64,000 nucleotides of DNA from Dugong dugon. Its lineage: Eukaryota > Chordata > Mammalia > Sirenia > Dugongidae. The notes under the pieces are model-generated. The model did not search any database, was not told where the DNA came from, and saw nothing but the letters and a program-made list of their open reading frames with translations. This document shows positions 44,100-55,745 of this stretch, in pieces. Both the position numbers and the translations under genes were made by a program. Position 1 is the first letter of the stretch. Every line of letters starts with the position of its first letter. The DNA is taken from contig CM057460.1 in NCBI GenBank assembly GCA_030035585.1, forward strand, positions 126,898,714-126,962,713, read 5' to 3'.

Positions 44100-47000
44100 A
44101 TGACAGCAACAAGCTCACATCTATCAATAATTACACTGAATGTAAATGGACTCAATGCACCCATAAAGAGACGGAGAGTGGCAGAATGGATAAGAAAACA
44201 GGATCCATCAATATGCTGTCTACAGGAGACACACCTTAGAAACAAAGATGTGAATTTATTAAAAGTCAGAGGTTGGGAAAAAATATATCAAGCTAACAAC
44301 TACCAAAAAAGAGCAGAAGTGGCAATTCTAATCTCAGATAAAATAGACTTTAAAACAAAGTCTACCATAAAAGACAAAGAAGGACACTATATAAGGATTA
44401 AGGGGACGATCCATCATGAAGACATAACCATAATAAACATCTATGCACCCAATGACAGGGCTCCAGAATACATAAAACAAACTCTAACAACACTGAAAAG
44501 AGAAATTGACAGTTCCACAATAATAGTAGGAGACTTCAACACACCACTCTCAGTAAAGGACAGAACAACTAAGAAGAAACTCAGCAAAGATACAGAAGAC
44601 CTAAAGGGCACAATCAGCCAATTGACCTCATAGACATATATAGAACACTCCATCCAACCGCTGTAAAGTACACATTCTTTTCCAATGCACATGGAATGTT
44701 CTCCAGAATAAACCACCTCTTAGGCCATAGAGCAATCCTCAACAAGATCCAAAACGTTGAGATAATTCAAAGTATCTTCTCTGACCACAATGCCATCAAG
44801 GTAGAAATTAACAATAGAAAGAGCAAGGAAAAAAAATCAACTACATAGAAACGGAATAATACCCTGCTTACACATCAGTGGGTAATAGAAGAAATCAGAG
44901 ATGGAATCAAAAAATTGCTAGAATCAAATGAGAATGAAAACACATCATACCAAAACCTTTGGGACACAGCAAAGGCAGTCCTCAGAGGACAATTTATAGC
45001 AATAGATGCACATATCAAAAGAGAAGAAAGGGACAAAATCAAAACATTAACTACAGAACTCAAACAAATAGAAAGAGACCAGGAAAAAAAGCCCACAACC
45101 ACCAGAATAAAGGAAATAGTAAAGATCAGAGCAGAAATAAATGAAATAGAGAACAGAAAAACAATAGAAAGAATCAATAAAACCAAAAGTTGGTTCTTTG
45201 AAAGAATCAACAAAATCGACAAACCACTGGCCAGACTGACAAAAGAAAAACAGGAGGGACACAAATAACCCAAAAAAGAAATAAAATGGGGGACATCACA
45301 ACAGGCCTAACTGAAATAAAAAGAATTATAACAGAATATTATGAAAAACTATACTCCAACAAATTTGAAAACCTAGAGGAAATGGATAACTTTCTAGAAA
45401 CACACGGTCTACCCAAACTACAACAAAGTGATGTTGAAAATCTGAACAGACCCATAGCAAGAGAAGAGATTGAAAAGGTAATAAAAAAAACTCCCAACCA
45501 AAAAAAGCCCTGGTCTAGATGGCTTCACTGGAGAATTCTACAAAACATTTACAGAAGAGCTTATACCAGTGCTACTCAAGCTATTTCAGAGCATAGAAGA
45601 GGAAGCAACACTACCAAATTCATTCTATGAAGCCAGCATAACGCGGATACCAAAACCAGGCAAAGACATCACAAAAATAGAAAATTACAGACCAATATCT
45701 CTCGTGAATATAGATGCAAAAATTCTGAACAAACTTCTAGCCAATAGAATTCAGCATCATATCAAAAAAATAATACACCACAACCAAATAGGATTCATAC
45801 CAGGTATGCAAGGATGGTTCAACATTGGAAAATCAATCAACGTAATCCACCACATAAATAAAAGGAAAGAAAAGAATCACATGATCATCTCAATTGATGC
45901 AGAAAAGGCATTTGACAAAGTCCAACACCTGTTCCTGATAAAAACTCTCAATCAAATAGGTATAGAAGGGAAATTTCTCAACATAATAAAGGGCATCTAT
46001 GCAAAATTAATGGCCAACATCATTCTTAAAGGAGAGAGGCTAAAAACATTCCCCTTGGAAACTAACACAACCTGCACAAGGAAAGGTCATGGAGGCCCCA
46101 TGGACACATCCAAACTCCCTGAGGGACTGAGTTGCTGGATGGAGGGCTCTAGGGACCATGGTCTCAGGGAATATCTAGCTCAATTGGCATGACACAGCTT
46201 ATAAAGATAATGCGCTACATTCTACCTTGGTGAGTAGTGTCTGGGGTCTTAAAAGCCTGTGAGCGGCCATCTAAGATACTCCACTGGTCTCATCCCTTCG
46301 GGAGCAAGGGAGAATGAAGAGAATAGGATACAAGGAAAAGATTAGTCCGAAGGACTAATTGTCCACAGCTACCAAGGCCTCCACCGGAATGAGTCCAGTA
46401 CAGCTAGATGGTGCCTGCCTACCACCACTGACTGCTCTGACCAGGATCACAACAGAGGGTTCTGGACAGAGCTGGAAAAGGATGTAGAGCATAATTCTAA
46501 CTCACAAAAAAACGACCAGAGTTACTGGCCTAAAGGAGACTGGAGAAACCCTGAGAGTATGGCCCCCAGACACCCTTTTAGCTCAGTGGTGAAGTTACCT
46601 CCAAGGTTCACTGTTCAGCCCGGGAGTGGACAGCCCCGTAAAACCAAATGAGACTAATGAGGTACAGGAGTCCAGTGACAAGGGCCAGAAGGCAGAAGGG
46701 GAGTAGGAAGCTGATGATAGGGAACACAAGGTTGAGTAAGGATATTGTTGATGTGTTGTGAGATTGTTAACCATTGTCATAGGGCAACATTTGTAGTAAC
46801 CGTTAAATGGGAGGCTATTTTGTCCTGTAAGCCTTCATCTTAAGTGAGAATAACAGCACAATTAGAAGAGCGTAGTCAATGTCACTTAAATGTGTACGTA
46901 AAAAGTTTTGAAATGGTGTATCTTTAGCTATGTGTATTTTTGGCAAAAAAAAAAAAAAAAAACAAAGCTGAGAATTTAGAGGGTTAAAGTGTTGTGGGGT

Positions 47001-49001
47001 TGTTAGCCAAAGTCATAAAACAACATGTGTACTACTGTTACATGAGAAACTGTTTGTTCTGTAAGCCTTCACCTGAAGTACAATAAAATATTATTAAAAA
47101 GCAAACAAACAAAACAAAACAAAAAAAACATTCCCCTTGAAAACAGGAACAAGACAAGGATGCCCTTTATGACCACTCCTATGTAACATTGTGCTGGAAG
47201 TTCTTGCTAGAGCAATAAGGCAATAAAAAGAAATAAAGGGCATCCAAACTGGTAATGAAGAAGTTAAACTGTCCCTGTTTGCAGATGATATGATACTATA
47301 CATAGAAAACCCTAAAGACTCCACAAGAAGTCTACTGGAACTAATACAAAGATGCAGCAGAGTAGCAGGATACAAGATAAACATTCAAAAATCAGTTGGA
47401 TTCCTATACACCAGTAAGGAGAACGATGAAAAGGAAATCAGGAAAATAATACCATTTTCAATAGCCCCTAAAAAGATAAAATACTTAGGAATAAATCTGA
47501 CCAGGGATGTAAAACACCTATACAAAGAAAACTACAAAACACTACTGCATGAAACCTAAAAGGATCTACATAAATGGAAAAACATACCATGCTCATGGAT
47601 AGGCAGACTCAACATTGTGAAAATGGCAATTCTACCCAAAGCAATTTACAAATACAACGCAATCCCGATCCAAATACCAACAACATTCTTCAAAGAGATG
47701 GAAAAACTAATCATTCACTTTATATGGAAAGGGAAGAAGCCCCGAATAAGTAAAGCACTACTGAAGAAGAAGAATCAAGTTGGAGGACTCACACTACCTG
47801 ACTTCAGAACCTACTATACAGCTACAGTAGTCAAAACAGCCTGGTACTGGTACAACGACAGGTACATTGACCAATGGAACAGAATTGAGAACCCATATGT
47901 AAATCCATCCACCTACGGTCACCTGATCTTCGACAAGGGCCCAAAGTCCATCAAATGGGGAAAAGACAGTCTTTTTAACAAACGGTGCTGGCAAAACTGG
48001 ATATCCATTTGCAAAAAAATGAAACAGGACCCAGACCTCACACCATATACAAAAACTACTTCAAAATGGATCAAAGACCTAAATATAAAGCCTAAAACTC
48101 TAAAGTTCATAGAAGAAAAAATAGGACCAACACTTCAGGCCTTAATACATGGCATTAACAGGATACAAACCATAACCATTAATGCACAAACCCCAACAGA
48201 TAAGCTAGATAACTGGGATCTTCTAAAAATCAAACACCTATGCTCTTCAAAAGACTTCACCAAAAGAGTAAAAAGAGAACCTACAGACTGGGAAAAAATT
48301 TTTGGACAGTACAAGTCAGACAAAGGTCTAATCTCCATAATCTACAAGAAAATCCAACACCTCTACAACAAAAAGACAAATAATCCTATTAAAAAATGGG
48401 TAAAGGAAATGAACAGACACTTCACCAAAGAAGACATTCAAATGGCCAATAGACACATGAAGAAATGCTCGCGATCACTAGCCATTAGAGAAATGCAAAT
48501 TAAAACCACAATAAGATACCATCTCACCCCGGCATTACTGGCACGAATCAAAAACACTGGAAATAACAAATGTTGGAGGGGCTGCGGGGAGATGGGAACT
48601 CTTATGCACTGCTGGTGGGAATGCAAAATGATACAACCATTTTGGAAAATGATATGGCGCTTCCTCAGAAAGCTAGAAATAGACATACCGTTCGATCCAG
48701 CAATTCCACTCCTAGGAATATATCCTAGAGAAATAAGAGTTGTCACTCAAATAGACATATGCACACCATGTTCATGGCAGCATTGTTCATAATAGCAAAA
48801 CGATGGAAACAACCTAGATGCCCATCAACAGATGAATGGATAAACAAACTATGGTACATACACACAATGGAGTACTATGCAATGAGAAAGAACAACAATG
48901 AATCTGTGAACTATCTCATAACATGGATGAAACTGGAGGACATGCTGAGTGAAATAAGTCAATCACAAAAGGACAAATATTGTATGAGACCCCTATTGTA
49001 A
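44100..49001 (+). pseudogene. L1 ORF2 (endonuclease-reverse transcriptase), broken and interrupted
   Basis: ORF2p nicks target DNA and reverse-transcribes L1 RNA at the nick. The endonuclease begins at ATG 44100 with TLNVNGLNAP, then CCLQETHLR, IINIYAPND and IIVGDFNTPLS. The frame stops at 44631, and SDHNAIK is encoded further on, near 44782. Reverse transcriptase follows in pieces (44915-45268, 45286-45530, 45569-46056), including [11 protein letters not shown] and [11 protein letters not shown] nested L1 splits the domain after the TFPL segment. Catalytic FADD lies at 47278-47289. The C-terminal part (47617-48792) carries the Cys/His motif [18 protein letters not shown] at 48571-48624. Further stops or shifts occur at about 47558 and 48770. 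Not functional. Confidence 0.95.
46057..47123 (+). mobile_element. Nested 5'-truncated L1 (3'UTR only) inside L1 ORF2
   Basis: A 1.07-kb copy of the L1 3'UTR lies inside the reverse transcriptase of the host L1. It is bounded by an exact target duplication, AAAAACATTCCCCTTG (46041-46056 and 47124-47139). It starts 'GAAACTAACACAACCTGC', which aligns to 49143 in the host 3'UTR, and ends in an A-rich tail with AAAC interruptions. Removing it rejoins the host coding sequence, so host disruption came from this event. Same strand as the host. It carries no coding sequence. Confidence 0.95.
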
Positions 49002-50174
49002 AAACCCATGAAAAAGTTCACACACAAAATGTAACAATCTTTGTTGGTTACCAGGGATGGGAGGGGTGGGGGGGAAAACTAAATAGGCAATAGATAAGCG
49101 GTATCTTGGGTGAAGGGTGAGACAGTACACAATACAGGGGAAACTAGCACAACCTGTACAAGGAAAGGTCATGGAAGCCCCATGGACACATCCAAACTCC
49201 CTGAGGGACTGAATTGCTGGGCGGAGGGCTATGGGGACTATGGTCTCGGGGAACATTTAGCTCAATTGGCATGACACAGCTTATAAAGACAATGCGCTAC
49301 ATTCTACCTTGGTGAGTAGTGTCTGGGGTCTTAAAAGCCTGTGAGCGGCCATCTAAGATACTCCGCTGGTCTCATCCCTTCGGGAGCAAGGGAGAATGAA
49401 GAGAATAGGATACAAGGAAAAGATTAGTCCGAAGGACTAATTGTCCACAGCTACCAAGGCCTCCACCGGAATGAGTCCAGTACAGCTAGATGGTGCCTGC
49501 CTACCACCACTGACTGCTCTGACCAGGATCACAACAGAGGGTTCTGGACAGAGCTGGAAAAGGATGTAGAGCATAATTCTAACTCACAAAAAAACGACCA
49601 GAGTTACTGGCCTAAAGGAGACTGGAGAAACCCTGAGAGTATGGCCCCCAGACACCCTTTTAGCTCAGTGGTGAAGTTACCTCCAAGGTTCACTGTTCAG
49701 CCCGGGAGTGGAGAGCCCCGTAAAACCAAATGAGACTAACGAGGTACAGGAGTCCAGTGACAAGGGCCAGAAGGCAGAAGGGGACAAGGAAGCTGGTGAT
49801 AGAGAACCCAAGGTTGAGTAAGGACGTTGTTGATGTGTTGTGAGATTGTTAACCATTGTCAAAAGGCAACATTTGTAGTAACTGTTAAATGAGAAACTAT
49901 TTTGTTCTGTAAGCCTTCATCTTAAGTGAGAATAACAGCACAATTGGAAGAGCGTAGTCAGTGTCACTGAACTGTGTATGTAGAAATTTTTGAAATGGTG
50001 TATCTTTGGCTATGTGTATTTTCACCAAAAAAAAAAGGTTTGAGAAGTTAGACGGTTAATATGTTGTGGGGTTGTTAACAAATGTCATGAAACAACATGT
50101 GTACTAGCGTTTCATGAGAAACTATTTGTTCTGTAAGCCTTCACCTGAAATACAATAAAATATTAAAAAAAAAA
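49002..50174 (+). other. L1 3'UTR with polyadenylation signal
   Basis: About 1.17 kb. It has a G-rich tract near 49056-49075 ('GGGAGGGGTGGGGGGG'), as is common in L1 3'UTRs. A perfect hairpin, ATTAGTCC-GAA-GGACTAAT, is at about 49424-49442. Two homologous ~105-bp segments (49831-49935 and 50059-50160) follow, separated by an A-run. It ends with AATAAAA and poly-A. The nested copy at 46057-47123 has the same organisation. Confidence 0.88.
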
Positions 50175-50188
50175 AAGTAGACTGATTA

Positions 50189-50232
50189 GAAAAATGTTAG
50201 AACTTGGAGTGACCACCTTACATGCCATCTGT

Positions 50233-50267
<35 letters not shown>

Positions 50268-50571
50268 TTTACATACAGTTTCAAGGGGACCAGGAGCTCC
50301 AGTTTCTATTCTCCACAGGATGACTCAAATTGGATGTTGTTATATGGATGACAAATATGCGATAAAGGCCAAAGAAATCTTTAAACAACAACAGTGTGGT
50401 GGTTTTGTTTTACCGATTTAAAGCTACTGTAATTTTAAAAAGCATGGTACTGACATCAATACACAATTTGGTTAATGGAAGATGAGAGGAAAGGGATCCT
50501 AGTAAATTTAGAAAATATATGATAAAGGTGATGATATCAGTCAGGTTCAATCACAGAAGGAGAACCACCAT
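50189..50571. other. Unique sequence with (CA)n
   Basis: (CA)n at 50232-50265. The flank at 50520-50571 may belong to an older repeat interrupted by MER20. No gene. Confidence 0.5.
50232..50265. repeat. (CA)n microsatellite
   Basis: About 17 uninterrupted CA units. Confidence 0.97.
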
Positions 50572-50784
50572 CAGTGGGTCTCAACAGGGGCAATTTTGCC
50601 CCCCAGGGGACACTTGGTAATGTCTGGAGAAACTTTTTTTGTAGTCATAACTGAGCAGCTAGTGCTACTGGCATCTAGCAGATAGAGGCCAGGGATGCTG
50701 TTGAACATTCTATGAAGCACAGAACAGCCCCTACAACAATTATCCAGCCCAGCCTGTCAACAGTGCTGAGGTTAACAGACCCTG
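50572..50784 (+). mobile_element. MER20-type hAT (Charlie) MITE
   Basis: 'AGTGGGTCTCAACAGGGGC', 'CCCCAGGGGACACTTGG', 'GGCCAGGGATGCTGTTGAAC' and 'CAGTGCTGAGGTTAACAGAC' span the element. Related to the copy at 31603-31810. Confidence 0.9.
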
Positions 50785-51250
50785 ATAGGACTTATTACTG
50801 GAATTAGACCTCATACAATGATGGGAGCTTGTGTAGTCATCTGTGCAAGGCTATTGCCTCTGCCTCTGTTGCTAGGGATTGAGCCACTACAGCTCAGTTG
50901 ATCGAGCAGTCAGGAAGGAAGCTGGACGTGAAGCTGGAGAGAGAAAGGACAAACCTGGGCAAACTGGAATCCATGAGGACAAACTGGAACCCATATTTGT
51001 CTCTACCATTTCCAATCTCGGTGCTGTGGGTGACCTGCAGGAGAAGTTGGCATCCTATGCCATGGGAGCTGCGCATCTACCTGGGGCAGGGCTCAGACAA
51101 GCCGAAGGAGGAGATCTGGTGTGAGCTGAAGGAACTCAAGGCCTGGGTGCTGGCACACACCAACATCATGCCAGAGCCGGCAACAGCATCTTGTACCCTA
51201 CTGTGACCTTCAAAGCCTTAATCGTTGCTGCTTCACTTTCACCTTTCAAA
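50785..51250 (+). other. Unclassified; retrocopy or ancient repeat
   Basis: Two overlapping frames, 50879-51124 and 50898-51206, look compositionally protein-like (Glu/Lys/Leu-rich, e.g. KPKEEIWCELKELKAWVLAHT), as in a frameshifted processed pseudogene. I cannot name a parent gene. The flanks around the MER20 also resemble an old LTR-type repeat, which may be the better explanation. Confidence 0.3.
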
Positions 51251-52037
51251 TTTCTCTTGTAGCCAACCCTGTCCCGGAGCTATATAGGGAAGGGAATTCT
51301 AGGAAATGTATTTCCAGTTTAGCTGAGTTGACACAGTTCAAAGTCACTGTATTGGCATTACAAGAAAGTGGGGGAAAGACTGCTTACTTAATAAACAGGG
51401 TTAGAACAACTTGTATCTTTTTGGAAGATAATAAGATTAAAACCTTGCCTTATGAACAAATAAAAATAAGAATAATGGAGAAAGTCCCTGAACAGAAGAG
51501 GAAATGTTCTCTCTCTGTTTTCTTGAGCAAATAAAGAGGCTCACTTTTACTAATATTCAGCCAAATGAAAACTAAAACAACAGTGAACTTTTTACCCACA
51601 AGGTTACCCAAATTTAAAGGGATGGAGACCTTACAAGGGTGGTCAGGTTATAGGGAGAAGGGTGATTTCATTTGTTATTGGTATTACTGTGCATTACAGG
51701 AGCATATTAGAATGAATTTCAGAAATAGTTATTATAATTGAAATGCATATACCCATTGTCATAGTATTCCAACATTCTGGGAATGTAGTCACTAAAAGTA
51801 ATAGTTTCATTTTTTAATGATATAGTTTTAAGGGTATGTCTTATAGCCTTGTTGATACAAGATCCTACATATTTATGGTATTTATAATATTAAGTACAAT
51901 TCTGCTATTAACTTGGATATCTGGTTAATGGAAATAATGTGATTCATGATACATGGTTAGTGGAAATATAGATAGATCTTAAATATGAAAACATCCTGCA
52001 AAAGAGAAAGTATGTAAGGGGTACATGTCAAATTGTC
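51251..52037. other. Unique sequence, no gene seen
   Basis: AT-rich; nothing recognised. Confidence 0.4.
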
Positions 52038-53827
52038 AATGTTGTCGTAGGACCCTATGAACAGAACAAAACACTGTCCAGTCCTGCGCCATCCTCAAAA
52101 TCCTTGTTATGCTTGAGCCCAAGCATAATGTCCTTCTCCAGGGACTGGTACCTCCTGATAACATGTCCAAAGTATGTGAGACATAGTCTCGCCGTCCTTG
52201 CTTCTAAGGAGCATTCTGGCTGTACCTCTTCCAAGACAGATTTGTTTATTCTTCTGGCAGTCCATGGTATATTCAATATTCTTTGCCAACACCATGATTC
52301 AAAGTCCTCAATTCATCTTCAGTATTCCTTATGCATTGTCCAGCTTTCTTATGCATATGAGGCAATTGAGTCAGGCACACCTTAGTCTTCAAGGTGACAT
52401 CTTTGCTTTCTAGTACTTTAAAGAGATCTTTTGCAGCAGATTTGCCCAGTGCAATATGCCATTTCATTTCTCGACTGCTGCTTCCATGAATGTTGAGTGT
52501 GGATCCAAGTAAAACAAAATCCTTGGCAACTTCAATCTTTTCTCTGTTTATTATGGTGTTGTTCATTGGTCCAGTTGCAAGGATTTTTGTTTTCTTGATG
52601 CTGAGGTGCAATCCATACTGAAGGCTGTGGTCTTTGATCTTCATCAGTAAGTGCTTCAAGTCCTCTTCACTTTCAGCAAGCAAAGTTGTGTCGTCTGTAT
52701 ATTGCAGGTTGTTAATGAGTCTTTCTCCAATCGTGATGCCCCGTTCTACTTCATATAGTCCATCTTCTCAGATTATTTACTCAGCATACAGATTGAATAA
52801 GTATGGTGAAAGGATACAAGCCTGATAGACACATTTCCTGATTTTAAACCACACAGTATCCCCTTGTTCTGTTCGAATGACTGCCTCTTGATCTATGTAC
52901 AGGTTCCTCAAGAGCACAATTAAGTGTTCTGGAATTCCTATTCTTTGCAATGTTATCCATAATTTGTTATGATTCACACAGTCGAATGCGTTAGCATAGT
53001 CAATAAAACACAGGTAAACATCTTTCTGGTATTCTCTGTTTTCAGCCAGGATCCATCTGACATCAGCAATGATATCCCTGGTTCCATGTCCTCTTCTAAA
53101 TCTGGCTTGAATTTCTGGCAGTTCCCTGTTGATGTACTGCTAGAACCGGTTTTTGAATTATCTTCAGCATAATTTTATGTGCACGTGATATTAGTGATAT
53201 TGTTTAATAATGTCTGCATTCTGTTGGATCACCTTTCTTTGGAATGGGCACAAATACAGATCTCTTCCATTCAGTTGGCCAGGTAGCTGTCGCCAAATTT
53301 CTTTTCATAAATGAGTAAGCACTTCCAGTGCCGCATGCATTTGTTGAAACACCTCAGTTGGTATTCTGTCAGTTCCTGGAGCCTTGTTTTTCGCCAACGC
53401 CTTCAGTGCAGTTTGGACGTCTTCCTTCAGTACCACCAGCTCCTGATCATATGTTACCTCCTGAAATGGTTGAATGTGGACCAATTCTTTTTGGTACAGT
53501 GACTGTGTATTCCTTCCATCTTCTTTTGATGCTTTCTGCACTGTTTAATATTTTCTCTATAGAATCCTTCAACTCGAGACTTGGAGTTTTTCTTCAGCTC
53601 TTTCAGCATGACAAATGCCGAACATGTTCTTCCCTTTTGGTTTTCTAACACCAGGTCTTTGTGCAGTCATTAGAATACTTCATTTTGTTTTCTTGAGCTG
53701 CCTTTTGAAATCTCCTCTTCAGTTCTTTTACTTCATCATTTCTTCCTTTTGCTTTAGCTACTTGGTGTTCAAGAGCAAGTTTCAGAGTCTCTTCTGACAT
53801 CCGTTTTGGTCTTTTTTTTCTTTCCTG
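52038..53827 (-). mobile_element. RTE (BovB-like) LINE, 1.8-kb antisense fragment with reverse transcriptase
   Basis: Reading right to left, it covers much of the RTE reverse transcriptase and 3' end. Conserved pieces are KALAKNKAPGTDRIPTEVFQ (about 53320-53410), ACILSPYLFNLYAE (52777-52820), and the active-site region, which reads YTDD instead of YADD (about 52690-52701). LLAESEEDLKHLLMKIKDH (52625-52683) follows. Frameshifts and stops separate them. The terminal ~35 bases of the family 3' tail, with the GGTGCCGTCGAG part, are missing at 52045-52050. The endonuclease domain is not present. Dead copy. Confidence 0.9.
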
Positions 53828-54971
53828 TGGGGGAAATTGTCAATAATAGTTACATCTTGGGTGTGTTTGGGTGTGTGAGTGGGAGGGCATGGCTGTCCAG
53901 GGAAAAACAACAACATTGTGTATATTGCATAATCTGTGCTGATTTCAGAGACCTTAACATCTGAAAAACTGTGTCTGTCTTAGATTTGAAGACTTTTGGT
54001 GCTTGCATATTCTTACAAGAGACATTTTCTGTTGGGCCTTTATTTATACATGTTCTTTCTTTCTTGTGGAACAAACCCTCTATGCCACCCCAACCCCAAA
54101 CCCAACTCTCAATCCCACTCCTGCAGCTATTTCCGAGTCATCCTTTAAGACATAGCATGGAGGCCACCTCCTCCAAGCAGCCTTGTCAGAAACCCTCTCC
54201 AGCGTCACCATCTGGGGAGGGAGGGGTTCCTCCTCTGGCTTCCCGGTGGGCCACACAGAATCCTGTCAGAGCAGTTGACTCCTGCATCACATTTACCTCT
54301 TGACTTGTTCACCCTTCCAGCCCCCTCTAGAAGAGCACATGAAACATGGTGTGCAGTAAGTGTTTGCTGACTAAATGAATCAGTTTCAGATTCTCTGACA
54401 GACATTTTGGGAAAATTACATTTGTTTTGCATGGCCACTTGACTTATGCCACAATCCTTGTCAGCCTAACACTAAAAACAACCAGAGTGAGGTTTAGCCA
54501 AAGGAGAGACTATATTATTAAAATTCTCATTTCCTACCCATTCCACTCAAACACATCCATCTCCCCATCTCTGAATACAATTCATATGTTGAGATTTTTT
54601 CCTTCTCACCTGACAGCTGGTGCTCTGATATTTTGGGAAAACTACGTTTTAATATTAAAGAATAAAAATATACCGGGCACCTATTGAATCACAGTAGCCA
54701 CACATATTGTTATGTTTATTTACACACATTCAGGCCCCAGAGACTGCTTATAGTGCTGTCACTCAGCCTAATGCTTTCACACGTGGAGTTTGGAGGTTAG
54801 AGCGAGCTGGGTGAATTTGCACTTACAGCCAGAATGGACACTCAGGGCTGCTAAGAAAAATCAGTGGTGTGTACATGTGCATGAGATCTCAGGACCATTT
54901 GTGAGTATCACAGGAAAGGGTCCCTGTCCCCTGACCCCTGCAGCCCTGCCATCTGTCAAGGCAAGACCGGG
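53828..54971. other. Unique sequence, no gene seen
   Basis: Nothing recognised. Confidence 0.4.
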
Positions 54972-55170
54972 AAATGGTTGCTGTTTGCTGAGACCCAATG
55001 TGTGCCAGGCACTTTTCTTAAATTATCTAATTTAATTCTCTAAAACAAAAACAAAAACCTCTTATTTTTCTAAATAAGGCTTAGAAAGGTTAAGTAATTT
55101 TTCCTAAGCTGTCCAACTTAGAAGTGGTAAATATTTGAACCCCAAAATCAGACTATGCTCCCTCCTTCTG
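54972..55170 (-). mobile_element. MIR remnant, antisense
   Basis: 'CAATGTGTGCCAGGCACTTT', 'AAAGGTTAAGTAATTTTTCC' and 'AGAAGTGGTAAATATTTGAA' follow the reverse MIR order. Confidence 0.78.
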
Positions 55171-55420
55171 TCCTTAGATGGCACTTGAGAAATTCTCCAG
55201 AGGTCAGGCAATGCATGGGCTCTGCACGGAGGCTGCATGGAGGCTCCAGGGAGCACAGGCAAGCTATGGTCTGGTTACGCAGGATGGCTGCCAGGCCTCT
55301 CCTGACATAGGCCACGGCAGCTGTAGACTTCAAACCCCGGGCTCTTAACCCAATGTGGAGCCAATCCCAAATTCCAAGGCTGGGAGACAGAGAGGCTGGC
55401 CAATCTGCCAGGTATTTGAA
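55171..55420. other. Unique sequence, no gene seen
   Basis: Nothing recognised. Confidence 0.35.
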
Positions 55421-55745
55421 TCAGAAAGAGATGAACTTCGGAAGCTCGGGCTCCCTTTCTGGAGTGCCTACTTAAGACACATTGGCAGAGAATCAGAGAC
55501 CAGCAGACTCTGAAGTGGAACTAAAAAGAATAGCAGAGGTCAAGGAGCTCCTGAGAGACACAGAGAGCAGACTTGCTTCTTGACTTTCTCCTTCTAGATT
55601 TCAGACCCTCATGAGGCTGAGTTGAACTCTTGCTTAAGGTTCTTTGAGATACCTTATATCCTAATAATAAAACCCTATTTTACTTAATTAAACTGGTCTG
55701 AGTGAGTTTCTATTATTTGTAACCAAATGAATCTTGACTATACAC
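55421..55745 (+). mobile_element. LTR-like fragment
   Basis: Ends like MaLR/ERVL LTRs: AATAAAA-type signal in 'AATAATAAAACCC' (about 55663), 'TTAATTAAACTGGTCTGAG', then 'AATCTTGACTATACACCA'. The 5' boundary is uncertain and no target duplication was found. Confidence 0.45.

Larger units (their letters stand above)
40745..50174 (+). mobile_element. L1 LINE with 5'UTR, ORF1, ORF2, 3'UTR (full-length, dead)
   Basis: An apparently full-length L1 of about 8.4 kb, lengthened to 9.4 kb by a nested insertion at 46057-47123. It starts 'TTCTGGCAAAATGGCGCTC' and ends with AATAAAATATT plus poly-A. Likely target duplications are AAGGAGAGTGATTA (40731-40744) and AAGTAGACTGATTA (50175-50188), 12 of 14 matching. 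Order: 5'UTR with two tandem monomers, broken ORF1, long inter-ORF region, ORF2 with endonuclease, reverse transcriptase and a C-terminal Cys/His motif, then a structured 3'UTR. Several stops and frameshifts make it non-autonomous. L1 proteins act in cis in target-primed reverse transcription. Confidence 0.95.
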
